In this document: positions 16,422-25,725 of the stretch, piece after piece
Numbering within the stretch: the stretch's first letter is position 1
Layout: the number at the start of each line of letters is the position of its first letter
Source of the DNA: an uncultured Bacteroidales bacterium
GTDB taxonomy: Bacteria > Bacteroidota > Bacteroidia > Bacteroidales > FEN-979
Reading direction: 5' to 3'
Length of the DNA: 64,000 nucleotides
Assembly: GCA_903875045.1 (NCBI GenBank)
Contig: CAIQUS010000060.1
Location: forward strand, 69,690 to 133,689
Translations under genes and position numbers: made by a program
Notes under the pieces: generated by a model
Told to the model about the DNA's origin: nothing
Seen by the model: only the letters and a program-made list of their open reading frames with translations
Databases searched by the model: none

Positions 16422-19400
16422 ATGCTAAAAAGTTCTTTGTCTGCCCTTCTTTTCTTGTTACTGTCACCAGTTTTGCTCGCTCAGGTTTTTCCTGATCCGG
16501 AAATTGGCGACACGTCTAATTACCCTTACTGGATGCAGATGATGCAGGACCCGGATGCCAGGTTCAGCGAAACGCAGCATGCATTCGGGAAATACTGGGC
16601 AGGACGGGAGAACATCAGCCACAACGGCTGGAAGGTTTTCAAGCGATGGGAATACCTAAACCAGGATTGCGTTCAGCCTGACGGAAAGCTCCCTTCTGCA
16701 GATCAGGTGCTGAATGAATATCAGCGGTATTTAGCCTCCCATGAGGGTCCTCTGTCCGATAACGGCAACTGGAGCCAGGTTGGACCTGTGAACTCCCCGG
16801 GCAATGCAACCGGTCAGCCAAACGGACTTGGCAGAATAAATGGGATCTGTTTTCACCCGACCAATCCGGATATTTTCTATGCGGGTTCTCCTTCCGGCGG
16901 ACTTTGGCGAACTACCGATGGCGCTTCAACCTGGAGTGTGCTTACAACAAATACACCAACACTCGGAGTTTCCTCCATGCTGCTTCACCCCACGAATGGT
17001 TCGCTGATATTTATTGGTACAGGCGACCGTGATGCCAGTGATGCACCCGGGATGGGTGTTTATAAAAGTATGGACGGAGGAGTCACCTGGGGACCTTCCA
17101 ATACCGGAATGGGGAACCTTACTGTCGGGATGATGTTGATGCATCCTGCAGATCCCAATGTGATACTTGCTGCAACCAGTGGTGGGATATTTAAATCGAC
17201 AAATGGTGCAGCCTCCTGGACAAGAAAATCTTCCAATACAAGCAATTACAAAGATATCCGGTTTAACCCAGGGGATCCTTCCATTATTTATGCCACAGAA
17301 GGGGGACGATTTTACCGCTCCGTCAATACAGGAGATACCTGGACTCAGGTTACATCCGGTGTGGTTACAGGCAACAGGCTTGTGATAGGGGTTAGTGCGA
17401 ATCAGCCAGCCACAGTTTACCTGTGTGTCACAAACGGTACATTTGCCGGCCTTCTTCGGTCAACCGACAGTGGGTTGAGTTTTTTAACTCAATCCACCAC
17501 CCCTAACATCATGGACTATTCATGCGATGGCAGTGGAACAAGTAGTCAGGCATGGTATGACCTGTGTATCGCGGTGGATCCGAACAATGCCAATACGATT
17601 TATGTGGGTGGCGTCAATATCTGGAAATCGACAAACGGCGGTGTCTCCTGGACGATCAATTCGCACTGGGTTGGCAGTTCCTGGGGGTACACCTGCGCTC
17701 CGTCTGTCCATGCTGATATTCATTGCCTTGAATGGTCTCCGGCGACTGGGAACCTGGCAACAGGGTGCGATGGCGGGATTTATAAGACGGCCAACGGAGG
17801 TACGAACTGGATCGATATTTCATCGGGACTGGCGATAGCACAAGTATATAGAATTGGTCAGAGCGCAAGTAACCAGACCATTTGCATGAATGGGTATCAG
17901 GATAATGGCACATCCAAAAATACAGGAGCAGGTTTTACAACCGTCATCGGTGGCGATGGCATGGAATGTATTGTGGATTATTCAGATACCAGTTACCGTT
18001 ATGGGGCACTCTATTATGGCGACATCCGACGCAGTTCGGGTGGTGGGTACAGTACCATTGCTGCAAATGGTTCTCATGGCATTACCGAAAGCGGCGGGTG
18101 GGTAACTCCTTACATCCTGCACGACACCAACCCGGCTGTTATGTTCATCGGGTATGTGAACGTGTGGAGAAGTACAAATGTAAAAGCCACCTCTTCCTCA
18201 TCAATAACCTGGACGAAAATTTCTACAGGAGAATCTGGTAACTGCAGTGTTCTGGAGCAATCTCCTGCCAATGTGGATATCCTTTATGTGGTACGCAGCG
18301 GCTCTCTTAAACGGTCGGATAACGCAAATGCAACCAGTCCGGCATGGACAGTGTGTGCTCTTCCCGGCGGGAGCACCCCTTCTGATCTTGAAGCACATCC
18401 CACAGATCCGGATATTATATATGCTTCGGCCGGAACTAAAATCTATAAATCGACAGATAAGGGAGCTACCTGGGCAAATATCTCAGGTACACTCCCTACA
18501 ATCAACTGCAACTGCCTGGTATATGATAAGAACAGCAACGAGGGGCTTTACATTGGTAATAAAACAAATGTGTTCTACAAAGATGCGACCCTAAGCGACT
18601 GGATCCCTTTCAGCACAGGATTGCCATTGGTTGATGTACGTGAACTTGAAATTTTTTATGATTCGGCAAACCCTGTGAACAACAGGCTGAAAGCAGCTAC
18701 CTACGGCAGGGGTCTGTGGCAGTCTGATCTCTATTCTGTGTTCTCCGTTACCCCGGTTAATCAGAATGTAGCGAGTTTGACTGGTTCAACAACTTTTAGT
18801 GTCACAGCTCTTTCCTCAACATCCTGGATGGTATCCAGCGATGCTCCCTGGTGCCAGGTTACCCCCAACGGCACAGGAAACGGTACCATCCTGGCGAACT
18901 ATTCCGGTAACCCCGGCATTACCCCCAGGGTGGCAAACATCACGGCTACTCCCTCAGGCGGGCTGCTTCCCCAGATAGTTTCCGTTACCCAGGCGGGCGC
19001 TCCCGCCATGCTCAACGTAATACCGCCCAACCAGAATGTTGCCTGTTTGGCCGGGACAACCAATTTTACGGTTTTGTGCAATACGGACTGGTATGCGGTC
19101 AGCAATGAACCATGGTGTACTGTTACCGATTCCGGTGCTGGAGATGGAACAATTGTGACAGATTTTACTGAAAATACTTCATTGAATCAGCGAATCGCAG
19201 CCATAACTGTGACGGTGACCGGCCTTCTTCCCGTAACAGTTACGGTTACCCAGGCCGGAGCCGAGCCAACCCTCACTGTTTCGCCCCCTAACCGCAATGT
19301 TCTGCCCATTTCAGGCGCAACAGATTTTGCCGTTACATCAAACACCATCTGGAGCGCTTCATCCGACTCTTCCTGGTGTGATGTCACATCAGGAGGCACC

Positions 19401-19805
19401 GGCGATGGAATCATCATTGCCAGCTATTCTGCAAATCCATATTATTTTACCCGTGTTGCCACTGTTACAGTAGCAGTAGCCGGGCTTGCCCCCCAACTGG
19501 TCACGGTAACCCAGGCACCATCCGTTGTTTCAGTGGATGAACAGAATTCTATGGGAATATGCCTTTTCCCAAATCCGACGACCGGAAAATTCAGGATTAT
19601 AACGACCGGAAATACACCCGGGATGATGGCTGTAGCGGTAATGGATTTTACAGGCAAAACAGTCAGTGAACAAAGCTGCACCGGGAACAATGATTGCATC
19701 TTTGATTTCTCGATGCTTCCGCCGGGAGTCTATTTCGTTAAAATAGAGACCGGAGGCCAGATCCTGATCAAAAAACTGATCATGTTCTCCGGCCACGTTC
19801 ATTAA
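16422..19805 (+). CDS. large secreted Asp-box propeller protein with BACON-like modules, T9SS cargo
   Basis: 1127 residues. Signal peptide about 1-21 (LLAQ). After a pro-like region of about 90 residues come many beta-propeller blades with Asp-box motifs such as TTDGASTW, SMDGGVTW, STNGAASW, STNGGVSW and STDKGATW. From about residue 775 there are three tandem BACON-like modules of about 90 residues, each with a Trp-Cys pair (APWCQVTP, EPWCTVTD, SSWCDVTS) and ending in VTVTQ. The last 75 residues (CLFPNPTTGKF ... LIKKLIMF) are a T9SS sorting domain. BACON modules are usually linked to carbohydrate or mucin binding. A surface hydrolase or binding protein is likely. Confidence 0.9.
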   Translation: MLKSSLSALLFLLLSPVLLAQVFPDPEIGDTSNYPYWMQMMQDPDARFSETQHAFGKYWAGRENISHNGWKVFKRWEYLNQDCVQPDGKLPSADQVLNEYQRYLASHEGPLSDNGNWSQVGPVNSPGNATGQPNGLGRINGICFHPTNPDIFYAGSPSGGLWRTTDGASTWSVLTTNTPTLGVSSMLLHPTNGSLIFIGTGDRDASDAPGMGVYKSMDGGVTWGPSNTGMGNLTVGMMLMHPADPNVILAATSGGIFKSTNGAASWTRKSSNTSNYKDIRFNPGDPSIIYATEGGRFYRSVNTGDTWTQVTSGVVTGNRLVIGVSANQPATVYLCVTNGTFAGLLRSTDSGLSFLTQSTTPNIMDYSCDGSGTSSQAWYDLCIAVDPNNANTIYVGGVNIWKSTNGGVSWTINSHWVGSSWGYTCAPSVHADIHCLEWSPATGNLATGCDGGIYKTANGGTNWIDISSGLAIAQVYRIGQSASNQTICMNGYQDNGTSKNTGAGFTTVIGGDGMECIVDYSDTSYRYGALYYGDIRRSSGGGYSTIAANGSHGITESGGWVTPYILHDTNPAVMFIGYVNVWRSTNVKATSSSSITWTKISTGESGNCSVLEQSPANVDILYVVRSGSLKRSDNANATSPAWTVCALPGGSTPSDLEAHPTDPDIIYASAGTKIYKSTDKGATWANISGTLPTINCNCLVYDKNSNEGLYIGNKTNVFYKDATLSDWIPFSTGLPLVDVRELEIFYDSANPVNNRLKAATYGRGLWQSDLYSVFSVTPVNQNVASLTGSTTFSVTALSSTSWMVSSDAPWCQVTPNGTGNGTILANYSGNPGITPRVANITATPSGGLLPQIVSVTQAGAPAMLNVIPPNQNVACLAGTTNFTVLCNTDWYAVSNEPWCTVTDSGAGDGTIVTDFTENTSLNQRIAAITVTVTGLLPVTVTVTQAGAEPTLTVSPPNRNVLPISGATDFAVTSNTIWSASSDSSWCDVTSGGTGDGIIIASYSANPYYFTRVATVTVAVAGLAPQLVTVTQAPSVVSVDEQNSMGICLFPNPTTGKFRIITTGNTPGMMAVAVMDFTGKTVSEQSCTGNNDCIFDFSMLPPGVYFVKIETGGQILIKKLIMFSGHVH

Positions 19806-19810
19806 ACATT

Positions 19811-19818
19811 TACCTTTG
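19811..19818 (+). promoter_or_regulatory. -7 promoter box (TACCTTTG)
   Basis: Consensus -7 box starting six bases after the previous gene's stop and 84 bp before the M6 protease ATG at 19903. It suggests the protease has its own transcript. Confidence 0.5.
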
Positions 19819-19902
19819 TACTCACTCCTTCATTGGTTTTCACGCTAATCCGTTTATACCTGATCTCCTCATGATCATTTTCAATCATAAAACCTGTTAC
19901 CT

Positions 19903-22755
19903 ATGAAATCAAAATTTGCCTTGATGTTCGTTGTGCTGATTTTCAACGTCTTGTTTGCCGGAGCTGCCAATTTCAAGTTTCTTCCACATACCGTAAAACA
20001 ACCTGATGGGGCCACTATTAATTGCTTTGTGTCAGGTGATGAATATTTCAACTGGTTGCATGATCAGCGTGGTTACACCATCATTCAGGGGAGCGATGGT
20101 TACTTCTATTGGGGAAAAACTATTAACGGAATGGTGGTTCCAACAACCTTCCGGGCTGATAAAATTGATCCGGTACAGGCAGGATTGACCAAATGGGCGA
20201 AAATTTCGCTGGCCAAATACAATGAACGAAAAGCTTTTTATGCTGAAAATACTGATCAGTCGGTCAAGGCTCCCCATACAGGGACCATGAATAACCTGGT
20301 TGTTTATATCCGTTTCAATGATGATCCCGAGTTTACCACAACACGCCAGACCTATGACAATAAATTTAATTCGCCCTCCGGGAAGGCCTTAAAATCATAT
20401 TTCACAGAAGTATCATATTCAACGTTTACTCTTAGCAGCACCCACTATCCCGAATGTGTGATGACAACCAATTTATCCTATCAGGATCCTCACAACCGGA
20501 ACTATTTCGAGCCCTATAATGCCACGACCAACCCAAATGGTTATAATGGCGATTCGGAGCGAAAAGACCGGGAACATATTTTATTGCAGGATGCGATAAC
20601 CTGGATAAATACTTATTCTCCGGTGCCGGCTGATTTGGTTATTGATGGCGATAATGACGGAAGAGTCGACAATGTTTGCTTTATTATCAGGGGAGGAAAT
20701 GGTGCCTGGGCAGAGTTGCTTTGGGCTCACCGTTGGTCACTCTATTCAAACAATACCTACATAAACGGAAAACGCGTTTATGATTATACTTTTCAACCCG
20801 AAAGCCAGGTTGATGTGACTACTTTGTGCCATGAGATGTTTCACGCCCTGGGATCACCTGATTTATACCATTATTCTTATGATGGTTTTGTGCCGACTGG
20901 TGACTGGGACCTGATGGAAAGCGGCAGCGGACACATGGGGGCCTATATGAAGTGGAAATATACCGAAAATTCGTGGATACCCGCCATACCTGCCATAACC
21001 ACATCAGGCACATATACATTGCATCCTTTAACCTCTTCCTTTAACAATTGCTATCGGATTGCCTCCCCAAACTCTTCCACGCAGCAATTCATCGTCGAAT
21101 ACCGAAAAAAAGGAGGCACCTTTGAAAATGCACTCCCCGCTTCCGGATTGTTGGTTTACCGCATCGATCAAACAGTGGAAGGAAATGCAAGCGGCCCTCC
21201 GGATGAAGTATATCTTTACAGACCCGGTGGTACACCATCGGCCAATGGTACAGTCAACAGTGCCTATTTTTCTGCAGGATCCCATCGGACAAAAATAAAC
21301 GACCATACCACTCCCTCGTCATTCCTTCAGGATGGTTCACCGGGAGGATTGGATATTTCAAATATAACGGAGGCAGATTCGACAATTTCATTCAACGTTA
21401 ATGTGATTTATCTTGACGATCCCGCCAGTTTTGCTGCCACAGCGATCAGTGTTTCTGAAATGAGGTTACTTTGGCAAAAAAATCCTGCCGGTAACAATGT
21501 TTTAATTGCCTTCGACACGGTAAATCTATTTGGAACCCCTGTAAACGGAACAGCCTATTCTCCTGGTTCACCGATAGATGGGGGAGGCCTGGTTATCTTC
21601 AATGGTGTTGATACGATTTTCAATCAAACAGAGCTTGTTACCAATAAACATTATTATTACAAAGCCTGGTCGGTTTTACCCGGTAACAATTATTCCCCGG
21701 GTGTGGTTCGCTTTGCGGCAACATTGTGTGAAAGTGTGAAAACCCTTCCCTATACAGAAGGGTTTGAAAACAGCGATGATCGGCCAGGCTGCTGGCTTGA
21801 GGATAATTCCGATCAGGCATGGCAGTTTATTTCAGGCAACGGGCTTGGTGCGGTATATGGTTATCCGGCAACCGCCCATTCCGGTTTGCGCAATGCCTGC
21901 CTCGTTGATGCCACTACCATTCCCGATAAAAACACGCTGATGACCCCGCTGATAGATCTGTCAGGATATACAGATGTTCACCTGAAATTCTGGATGTTTA
22001 TGCAAAAATGGGGATCCAGGCAAGATGAACTGAAGGTTTATTACCGGACCAATCCGGGCTTACCATGGGTGCTGCTGCAAAGTTTTACACAATCGATTTC
22101 ATCCTGGACAGAACAGACGATTGCATTGCCGGTATCAGATGAGATTCAGGTTGGTTTTTGCGGAAATGCCAGATGGGCGCTTGGGGTATGCATCGATGAT
22201 ATCGAAATAACTGGTACCCAGTTGGAGACCATGACCATTTTACCGGGCAACCGGATTGTCCCAATGGCTTCAGGAACAACAACTTTCTCAATTATCTCAC
22301 CTGTCGCATGGACCGCTGCCAGCGATGCTCCGGCCTGGTGTACCGTTACGCCCTCCGGTAGCGGAAACGGTACAATCACTGCAACCTATTCTGAAAATCC
22401 ATTATACAGCAAACGTATTGCAAACATAACTGTTTCGGCTGCCGGAGTGCAAACCCAAACAGTATCTGTTACCCAGGATGCATCAAACATCTCAGTCGGG
22501 GAAATTTCCCGGGACGGTATCCGCATGTATCCCAACCCCGCCAGGAGTTACTTTAAGGTGATCGACGACAAGGGAGCCACCCATATAAGGGAAATAATTC
22601 TGCTGGACTATACAGGAAGAGTCGTTTTATCCCGGAAGGGAGACGGTGAAACAACATTTATTTTTGATGTTTCTTCCTTCACCCCCGGAACCTATACCAT
22701 TAAGTTCATTGGGGAACATTCATCAACAATGCGGAAACTTTCGATAATCAGGTAA
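19903..22755 (+). CDS. M6-family secreted metalloprotease with BACON-like module, T9SS cargo
   Basis: 950 residues. Signal peptide about 1-21. The pro-region and catalytic domain match the M6 (immune inhibitor A) group, with the zinc motif H310-E-M-F-H314 followed by ALGSPDLYH, which gives the extended HExxHxxGxxD. Later regions include a fibronectin-like part and a jelly-roll (MAM-like) region around CWLEDNSDQAWQF. A single BACON-like module near residue 770 has APAWCTVTP. The C-terminal T9SS domain starts at MYPNPARSYF. It should degrade proteins outside the cell. The 3' end overlaps the convergent kinase gene by 8 bp. The BACON-like module resembles those of the gene just upstream. Confidence 0.93.
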   Translation: MKSKFALMFVVLIFNVLFAGAANFKFLPHTVKQPDGATINCFVSGDEYFNWLHDQRGYTIIQGSDGYFYWGKTINGMVVPTTFRADKIDPVQAGLTKWAKISLAKYNERKAFYAENTDQSVKAPHTGTMNNLVVYIRFNDDPEFTTTRQTYDNKFNSPSGKALKSYFTEVSYSTFTLSSTHYPECVMTTNLSYQDPHNRNYFEPYNATTNPNGYNGDSERKDREHILLQDAITWINTYSPVPADLVIDGDNDGRVDNVCFIIRGGNGAWAELLWAHRWSLYSNNTYINGKRVYDYTFQPESQVDVTTLCHEMFHALGSPDLYHYSYDGFVPTGDWDLMESGSGHMGAYMKWKYTENSWIPAIPAITTSGTYTLHPLTSSFNNCYRIASPNSSTQQFIVEYRKKGGTFENALPASGLLVYRIDQTVEGNASGPPDEVYLYRPGGTPSANGTVNSAYFSAGSHRTKINDHTTPSSFLQDGSPGGLDISNITEADSTISFNVNVIYLDDPASFAATAISVSEMRLLWQKNPAGNNVLIAFDTVNLFGTPVNGTAYSPGSPIDGGGLVIFNGVDTIFNQTELVTNKHYYYKAWSVLPGNNYSPGVVRFAATLCESVKTLPYTEGFENSDDRPGCWLEDNSDQAWQFISGNGLGAVYGYPATAHSGLRNACLVDATTIPDKNTLMTPLIDLSGYTDVHLKFWMFMQKWGSRQDELKVYYRTNPGLPWVLLQSFTQSISSWTEQTIALPVSDEIQVGFCGNARWALGVCIDDIEITGTQLETMTILPGNRIVPMASGTTTFSIISPVAWTAASDAPAWCTVTPSGSGNGTITATYSENPLYSKRIANITVSAAGVQTQTVSVTQDASNISVGEISRDGIRMYPNPARSYFKVIDDKGATHIREIILLDYTGRVVLSRKGDGETTFIFDVSSFTPGTYTIKFIGEHSSTMRKLSIIR

Positions 22756-23302
22756 TTTTTTCGAGAACTTTTTCAACTTCCCCGAAGAGTTCTTCTTTCG
22801 TGCCATTGTTGTTCATGACGAAATCGGCCACCCTGATACAGGCTTTAAGGTTTTGTTTGTTCGGATCAGCCGTGTTCATTTCACGGGCTTCGTTGCTGAT
22901 AAAGGTTTCATACGAGATATGGTCTGTTTCTGATTTTCGCTCTGAAATCCGCTGAAACCTGATTTCAGGGTCGGCATCCACTGCAATCAGAAAAAAATCA
23001 CCCTTCACACGCAACGAATCTATTTCACCGGGAGTCCTGATGCTCTCAATAATGCAGTTTTTCCCGATCAGTGCGGCCTGGTAATACAATTGATCTGTAA
23101 CATAAGCCGGCCCGTGTTTTCCACGCAATTCATTCGCAACCACCACCATGGAGTCGCGATTTTCCGGTAAGCCCCTATGAATGATCTCCTTCAGAAGAAA
23201 CGCTCTGACTGAATAGTGGTCAAACCCTTTTTTCTCCACAAGATATTCTACAACGGTACCCTTACCCGCACCAAGTGTTCCTGTAATTCCAATAATCAAC
23301 AT
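22748..23302 (-). CDS. P-loop nucleoside/dephospho-CoA-kinase-like ATPase
   Basis: 184 residues. The Walker A motif GTLGAGKGT is at 8-16. A later basic segment (RFQRISERKSETD) fits a LID-like region of the adenylate-kinase/dephospho-CoA-kinase fold. The protein resembles the AAA_18/dephospho-CoA-kinase-like group common in archaea and some bacteria. It is shorter than typical CoaE (about 200 residues) and I would not assign CoA synthesis. It is downstream of the LOG-family gene on the same strand with a 39-bp gap, so they may share a transcript. Confidence 0.8.
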   Translation of the reverse strand: MLIIGITGTLGAGKGTVVEYLVEKKGFDHYSVRAFLLKEIIHRGLPENRDSMVVVANELRGKHGPAYVTDQLYYQAALIGKNCIIESIRTPGEIDSLRVKGDFFLIAVDADPEIRFQRISERKSETDHISYETFISNEAREMNTADPNKQNLKACIRVADFVMNNNGTKEELFGEVEKVLEKIT

Positions 23303-23340
23303 TCGTAATTCAATATTCGTTGTTCAATATTCGATATTCT
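23301..23340. repeat. CAATATTCG direct repeat
   Basis: CAATATTCG occurs twice, with degenerate copies beside it, in the short gap between the kinase and the LOG-family gene. Confidence 0.6.
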
Positions 23341-23341
23341 A

Positions 23342-23935
23342 TTATATTTCCCCGGCCTTCAGGCGCTCAATCCACTTTTCTGCCTTTACAGGCTTGTAAT
23401 TCTCAAGATCCTGCATCAGCTGGTGCAGGTCATCTCCGGTCAGAAGCATATTCCGGTGTTCCGGGCGAAGGAATTTTTCGGCTACAGCATGGTCCAGCAT
23501 TTGAAGCAACAAGTCAAAAAAACCGTCGATGTTCAGTAATCCGATTGGTTTATTGATGATACCGAGTTGATTCCAGGTTAGTACTTCAAAAAGTTCATCC
23601 AGGGTTCCAAATGCCCCTGGAAGTGCCACAAATGCATCCGACAGATCAGCCATCAGCGCTTTTCGCTCCTGCATCCCGGCAACAATATGCATCTCAGTCA
23701 GCCCGGTATGAGCAACTTCACGTTCAACAAGTGACTTCGGCATCACACCAATTACGGTTCCTCCTCCGGAAAGCATCGTGTCGGCAAGTATGCCCATCAA
23801 TCCAACATTTGCACCCCCGTAAACAAGCGTAATCTTTTCCGCCAGGAGATATTCAGCAAGTTTTTTTGCGCGACCAGCATACAGCAATTGTCTTCCATTG
23901 CTGGAACCACAGAAAACACAAAGTGCTTTAATCAT
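23342..23935 (-). CDS. LOG-family (TIGR00730) Rossmann-fold phosphoribohydrolase
   Basis: 197 residues from the ATG at 23935. A TTG at 23971 is part of a -7 box and is rejected. The fold opens with CVFCGSS and has VYGGANVGLMG (38-48) and MQERK (88-92). The family's PGGxGTxxE motif appears as P106-GAFGTLDE, with the second Gly replaced by Ala. Enzymes of this type release adenine-like bases from nucleoside 5'-monophosphates; in bacteria the physiological role is often unclear. Transcribed ahead of the P-loop kinase. Confidence 0.9.
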   Translation of the reverse strand: MIKALCVFCGSSNGRQLLYAGRAKKLAEYLLAEKITLVYGGANVGLMGILADTMLSGGGTVIGVMPKSLVEREVAHTGLTEMHIVAGMQERKALMADLSDAFVALPGAFGTLDELFEVLTWNQLGIINKPIGLLNIDGFFDLLLQMLDHAVAEKFLRPEHRNMLLTGDDLHQLMQDLENYKPVKAEKWIERLKAGEI

Positions 23936-23968
23936 TATTTTCTCTATTTTTGTGATTATATTAAAGGT

Positions 23969-23976
23969 CAAAGATA
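23969..23976 (-). promoter_or_regulatory. -7 promoter box (TATCTTTG, minus strand)
   Basis: Consensus -7 box 33 bp before the ATG at 23935. The heptamer array starts only about 9 bp further upstream. Confidence 0.55.
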
Positions 23977-23984
23977 ACAGGAAA

Positions 23985-24125
23985 TGATTTACGATTTACG
24001 ATTCAGGATTTACGATTTCAGAAGAAACCGTCAAATCCCAAAAATCAAAAAATGAAAAATGTACCTTAAACCAAATAAGCCCTTCAATCGTAAATCGTAA
24101 ATCGTAAATCGTAAATCGTAAATCC
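23985..24125. repeat. inverted heptamer arrays (ATTTACG / CGTAAAT)
   Basis: The left arm (23985-24019) carries units of ATTTACG, some degenerate. The right arm (24085-24125) has about five copies of CGTAAAT, the reverse complement. About 65 bp of A-rich sequence separate them. The transcript could form a long stem. The right arm ends 32 bp before manA. Confidence 0.92.
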
Positions 24126-24157
24126 CATAAACACTTTGAAACCAAACCCCCAACCCT

Positions 24158-25132
24158 ATGCTCTATCCATTAAAATTCACGCCGGTTTATAAAGATAAAA
24201 TCTGGGGCGGTCACAAAATCAGAACCAGCCTGGGACTTGACTTTTCACCACTTCCAAACTGCGGGGAGGTTTGGGCCTTGTCGGGAGTTGCTGGTTGCCA
24301 GACTGTTATTTCCAATGGGTTCCTGGCCGGAAATGAACTCAATGAGATTCTTGAAATTTACATGGATGAGCTTGTTGGTGAAAAGGTTTATGCGCGGTAT
24401 GCCAATGAGTTCCCGATCCTGATAAAGTTTATTGATGCCAACGACTGGCTATCCATTCAGGTACATCCCGATGATGCATTGGCGGCCCGCAGAAAAATCG
24501 GCAGCGGCAAAACCGAAATGTGGTATATCCTGGAAGCAGACGAAAATGCTGCATTGATTGCCGGTTTCAACCGACAAATGAATGCAGAAACTTATCTGGA
24601 ATTTTTGAATCAGAAAAGGCTGAAGGAGTTGCTTAATTTCGAGAAGGTTCAAAAGGGCGATGCCTTTTTTATCCCCGCCGGCAGGGTTCACGCTCTTGGC
24701 CCGGGAATTCTTCTGGCTGAAATTCAGCAAACTTCCGATACCACATATCGCATTTATGACTGGGACCGGGTTGATAGTGAAGGGAAATCACGTGAACTGC
24801 ATACCGGCCTCGCCCTCGATGCCATTGATTTCAAACCGGTTGATTCTTACAGAACGAATTACCGTCAGTTGGTCAATAAACCTGCCACACTTGTCGATTG
24901 CCCCTTTTTCACAACCAACCTGGTTGAAATCGACCAGGAAACCGAAAAAGATTATACCTGGCTTGATTCATTTGTGATTTATATATGTACCGAGGGAAAA
25001 GCTGAAATGAAGGCAGGAACCGAATGCTTTTCCCTGTCCGCCGGGGAGGTGGTTCTTCTTCCGGCCACCACCGAATCCGTTTCTTTGTTCCCGGGTGATA
25101 AAATTAAAATTTTGGAAGTTTATATCTCATAA
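24158..25132 (+). CDS. manA: mannose-6-phosphate isomerase (type I, zinc)
   Basis: 324 residues, matching the short class of phosphomannose isomerases (YvyI/ManA type). Zinc-site motifs are QVHPDD (101-106) with KTEMWYIL beside it (Glu120), and PAGRVHALGPG later, which supplies the distal His. It interconverts mannose 6-phosphate and fructose 6-phosphate in the cytoplasm and so feeds GDP-mannose and glycan synthesis. A C-terminal cupin-like half follows. No clear -7 box was found; the inverted heptamer array occupies the upstream gap. Confidence 0.93.
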   Translation: MLYPLKFTPVYKDKIWGGHKIRTSLGLDFSPLPNCGEVWALSGVAGCQTVISNGFLAGNELNEILEIYMDELVGEKVYARYANEFPILIKFIDANDWLSIQVHPDDALAARRKIGSGKTEMWYILEADENAALIAGFNRQMNAETYLEFLNQKRLKELLNFEKVQKGDAFFIPAGRVHALGPGILLAEIQQTSDTTYRIYDWDRVDSEGKSRELHTGLALDAIDFKPVDSYRTNYRQLVNKPATLVDCPFFTTNLVEIDQETEKDYTWLDSFVIYICTEGKAEMKAGTECFSLSAGEVVLLPATTESVSLFPGDKIKILEVYIS

Positions 25133-25139
25133 TATTTTT

Positions 25140-25147
25140 TAAATTTG
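25140..25147 (+). promoter_or_regulatory. -7 promoter box (TAAATTTG)
   Basis: Consensus -7 box 19 bp before the ATG at 25167, at the head of the CxxC-rich envelope gene run. Confidence 0.5.
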
Positions 25148-25166
25148 TGAATGAAAAAACAATAAA

Positions 25167-25691
25167 ATGATGAAAACTTTACGGATATTCTTGCTTCTCA
25201 CATTTATCTCCTCATGCACATTTGCCCAGGAGAGCGTATTTAACTATCAACATCTCCCTTCGGTCAAACTGAAAACGGTGAAAGGCCTCCCTTTTATTTC
25301 CGACAGCATTACCAACAACGGAAAGCCCATCATCATCAGTTTCTGGGCCACATGGTGCAAGCCCTGTGTGCGTGAATTAACCACCATATCCGATGTTTAT
25401 GATGACTGGGTCACCGAAACCGGGGTCAAACTGTATGCTGTTTCTGTTGATGATTCACGTTCGATGACACTCGTAGGACCCATGGTCAACGGCAAAGGAT
25501 GGGATTTTATGGTATTATTGGACCCGAACAGTGATTTTAAACGTGCGATGAATGTCGGTCCCATTCCACATACCTTTTTACTGAATGGAAAAGGCGAGGT
25601 GGTATTTCAACATACTTCTTTTTCTGAAGGTGATGAGCTGAACCTGATTGATTTGGTTCGGAAACTCAACAGGGGTGAAGAGGTTAAATAG
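25167..25691 (+). CDS. TlpA-like thioredoxin-fold protein
   Basis: 174 residues. The N-terminus is exported: either a signal peptide cleaved at CTFAQ or a lipoprotein with Cys17 (ISSC). The active site is WATWC64-K-P-C67, typical of TlpA/ResA-type reductases that act in the periplasm. The cis-proline loop is visible as GPIPHTFLL. It likely reduces or isomerises disulfides of envelope proteins. The next gene (an outer-membrane protein) begins 34 bp downstream, and further genes in the run also carry CxxC pairs. Confidence 0.92.
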   Translation: MMKTLRIFLLLTFISSCTFAQESVFNYQHLPSVKLKTVKGLPFISDSITNNGKPIIISFWATWCKPCVRELTTISDVYDDWVTETGVKLYAVSVDDSRSMTLVGPMVNGKGWDFMVLLDPNSDFKRAMNVGPIPHTFLLNGKGEVVFQHTSFSEGDELNLIDLVRKLNRGEEVK

Positions 25692-25725
25692 TTCAATCAG
25701 TGGTTTATTTTAAAAGTTGCATACT

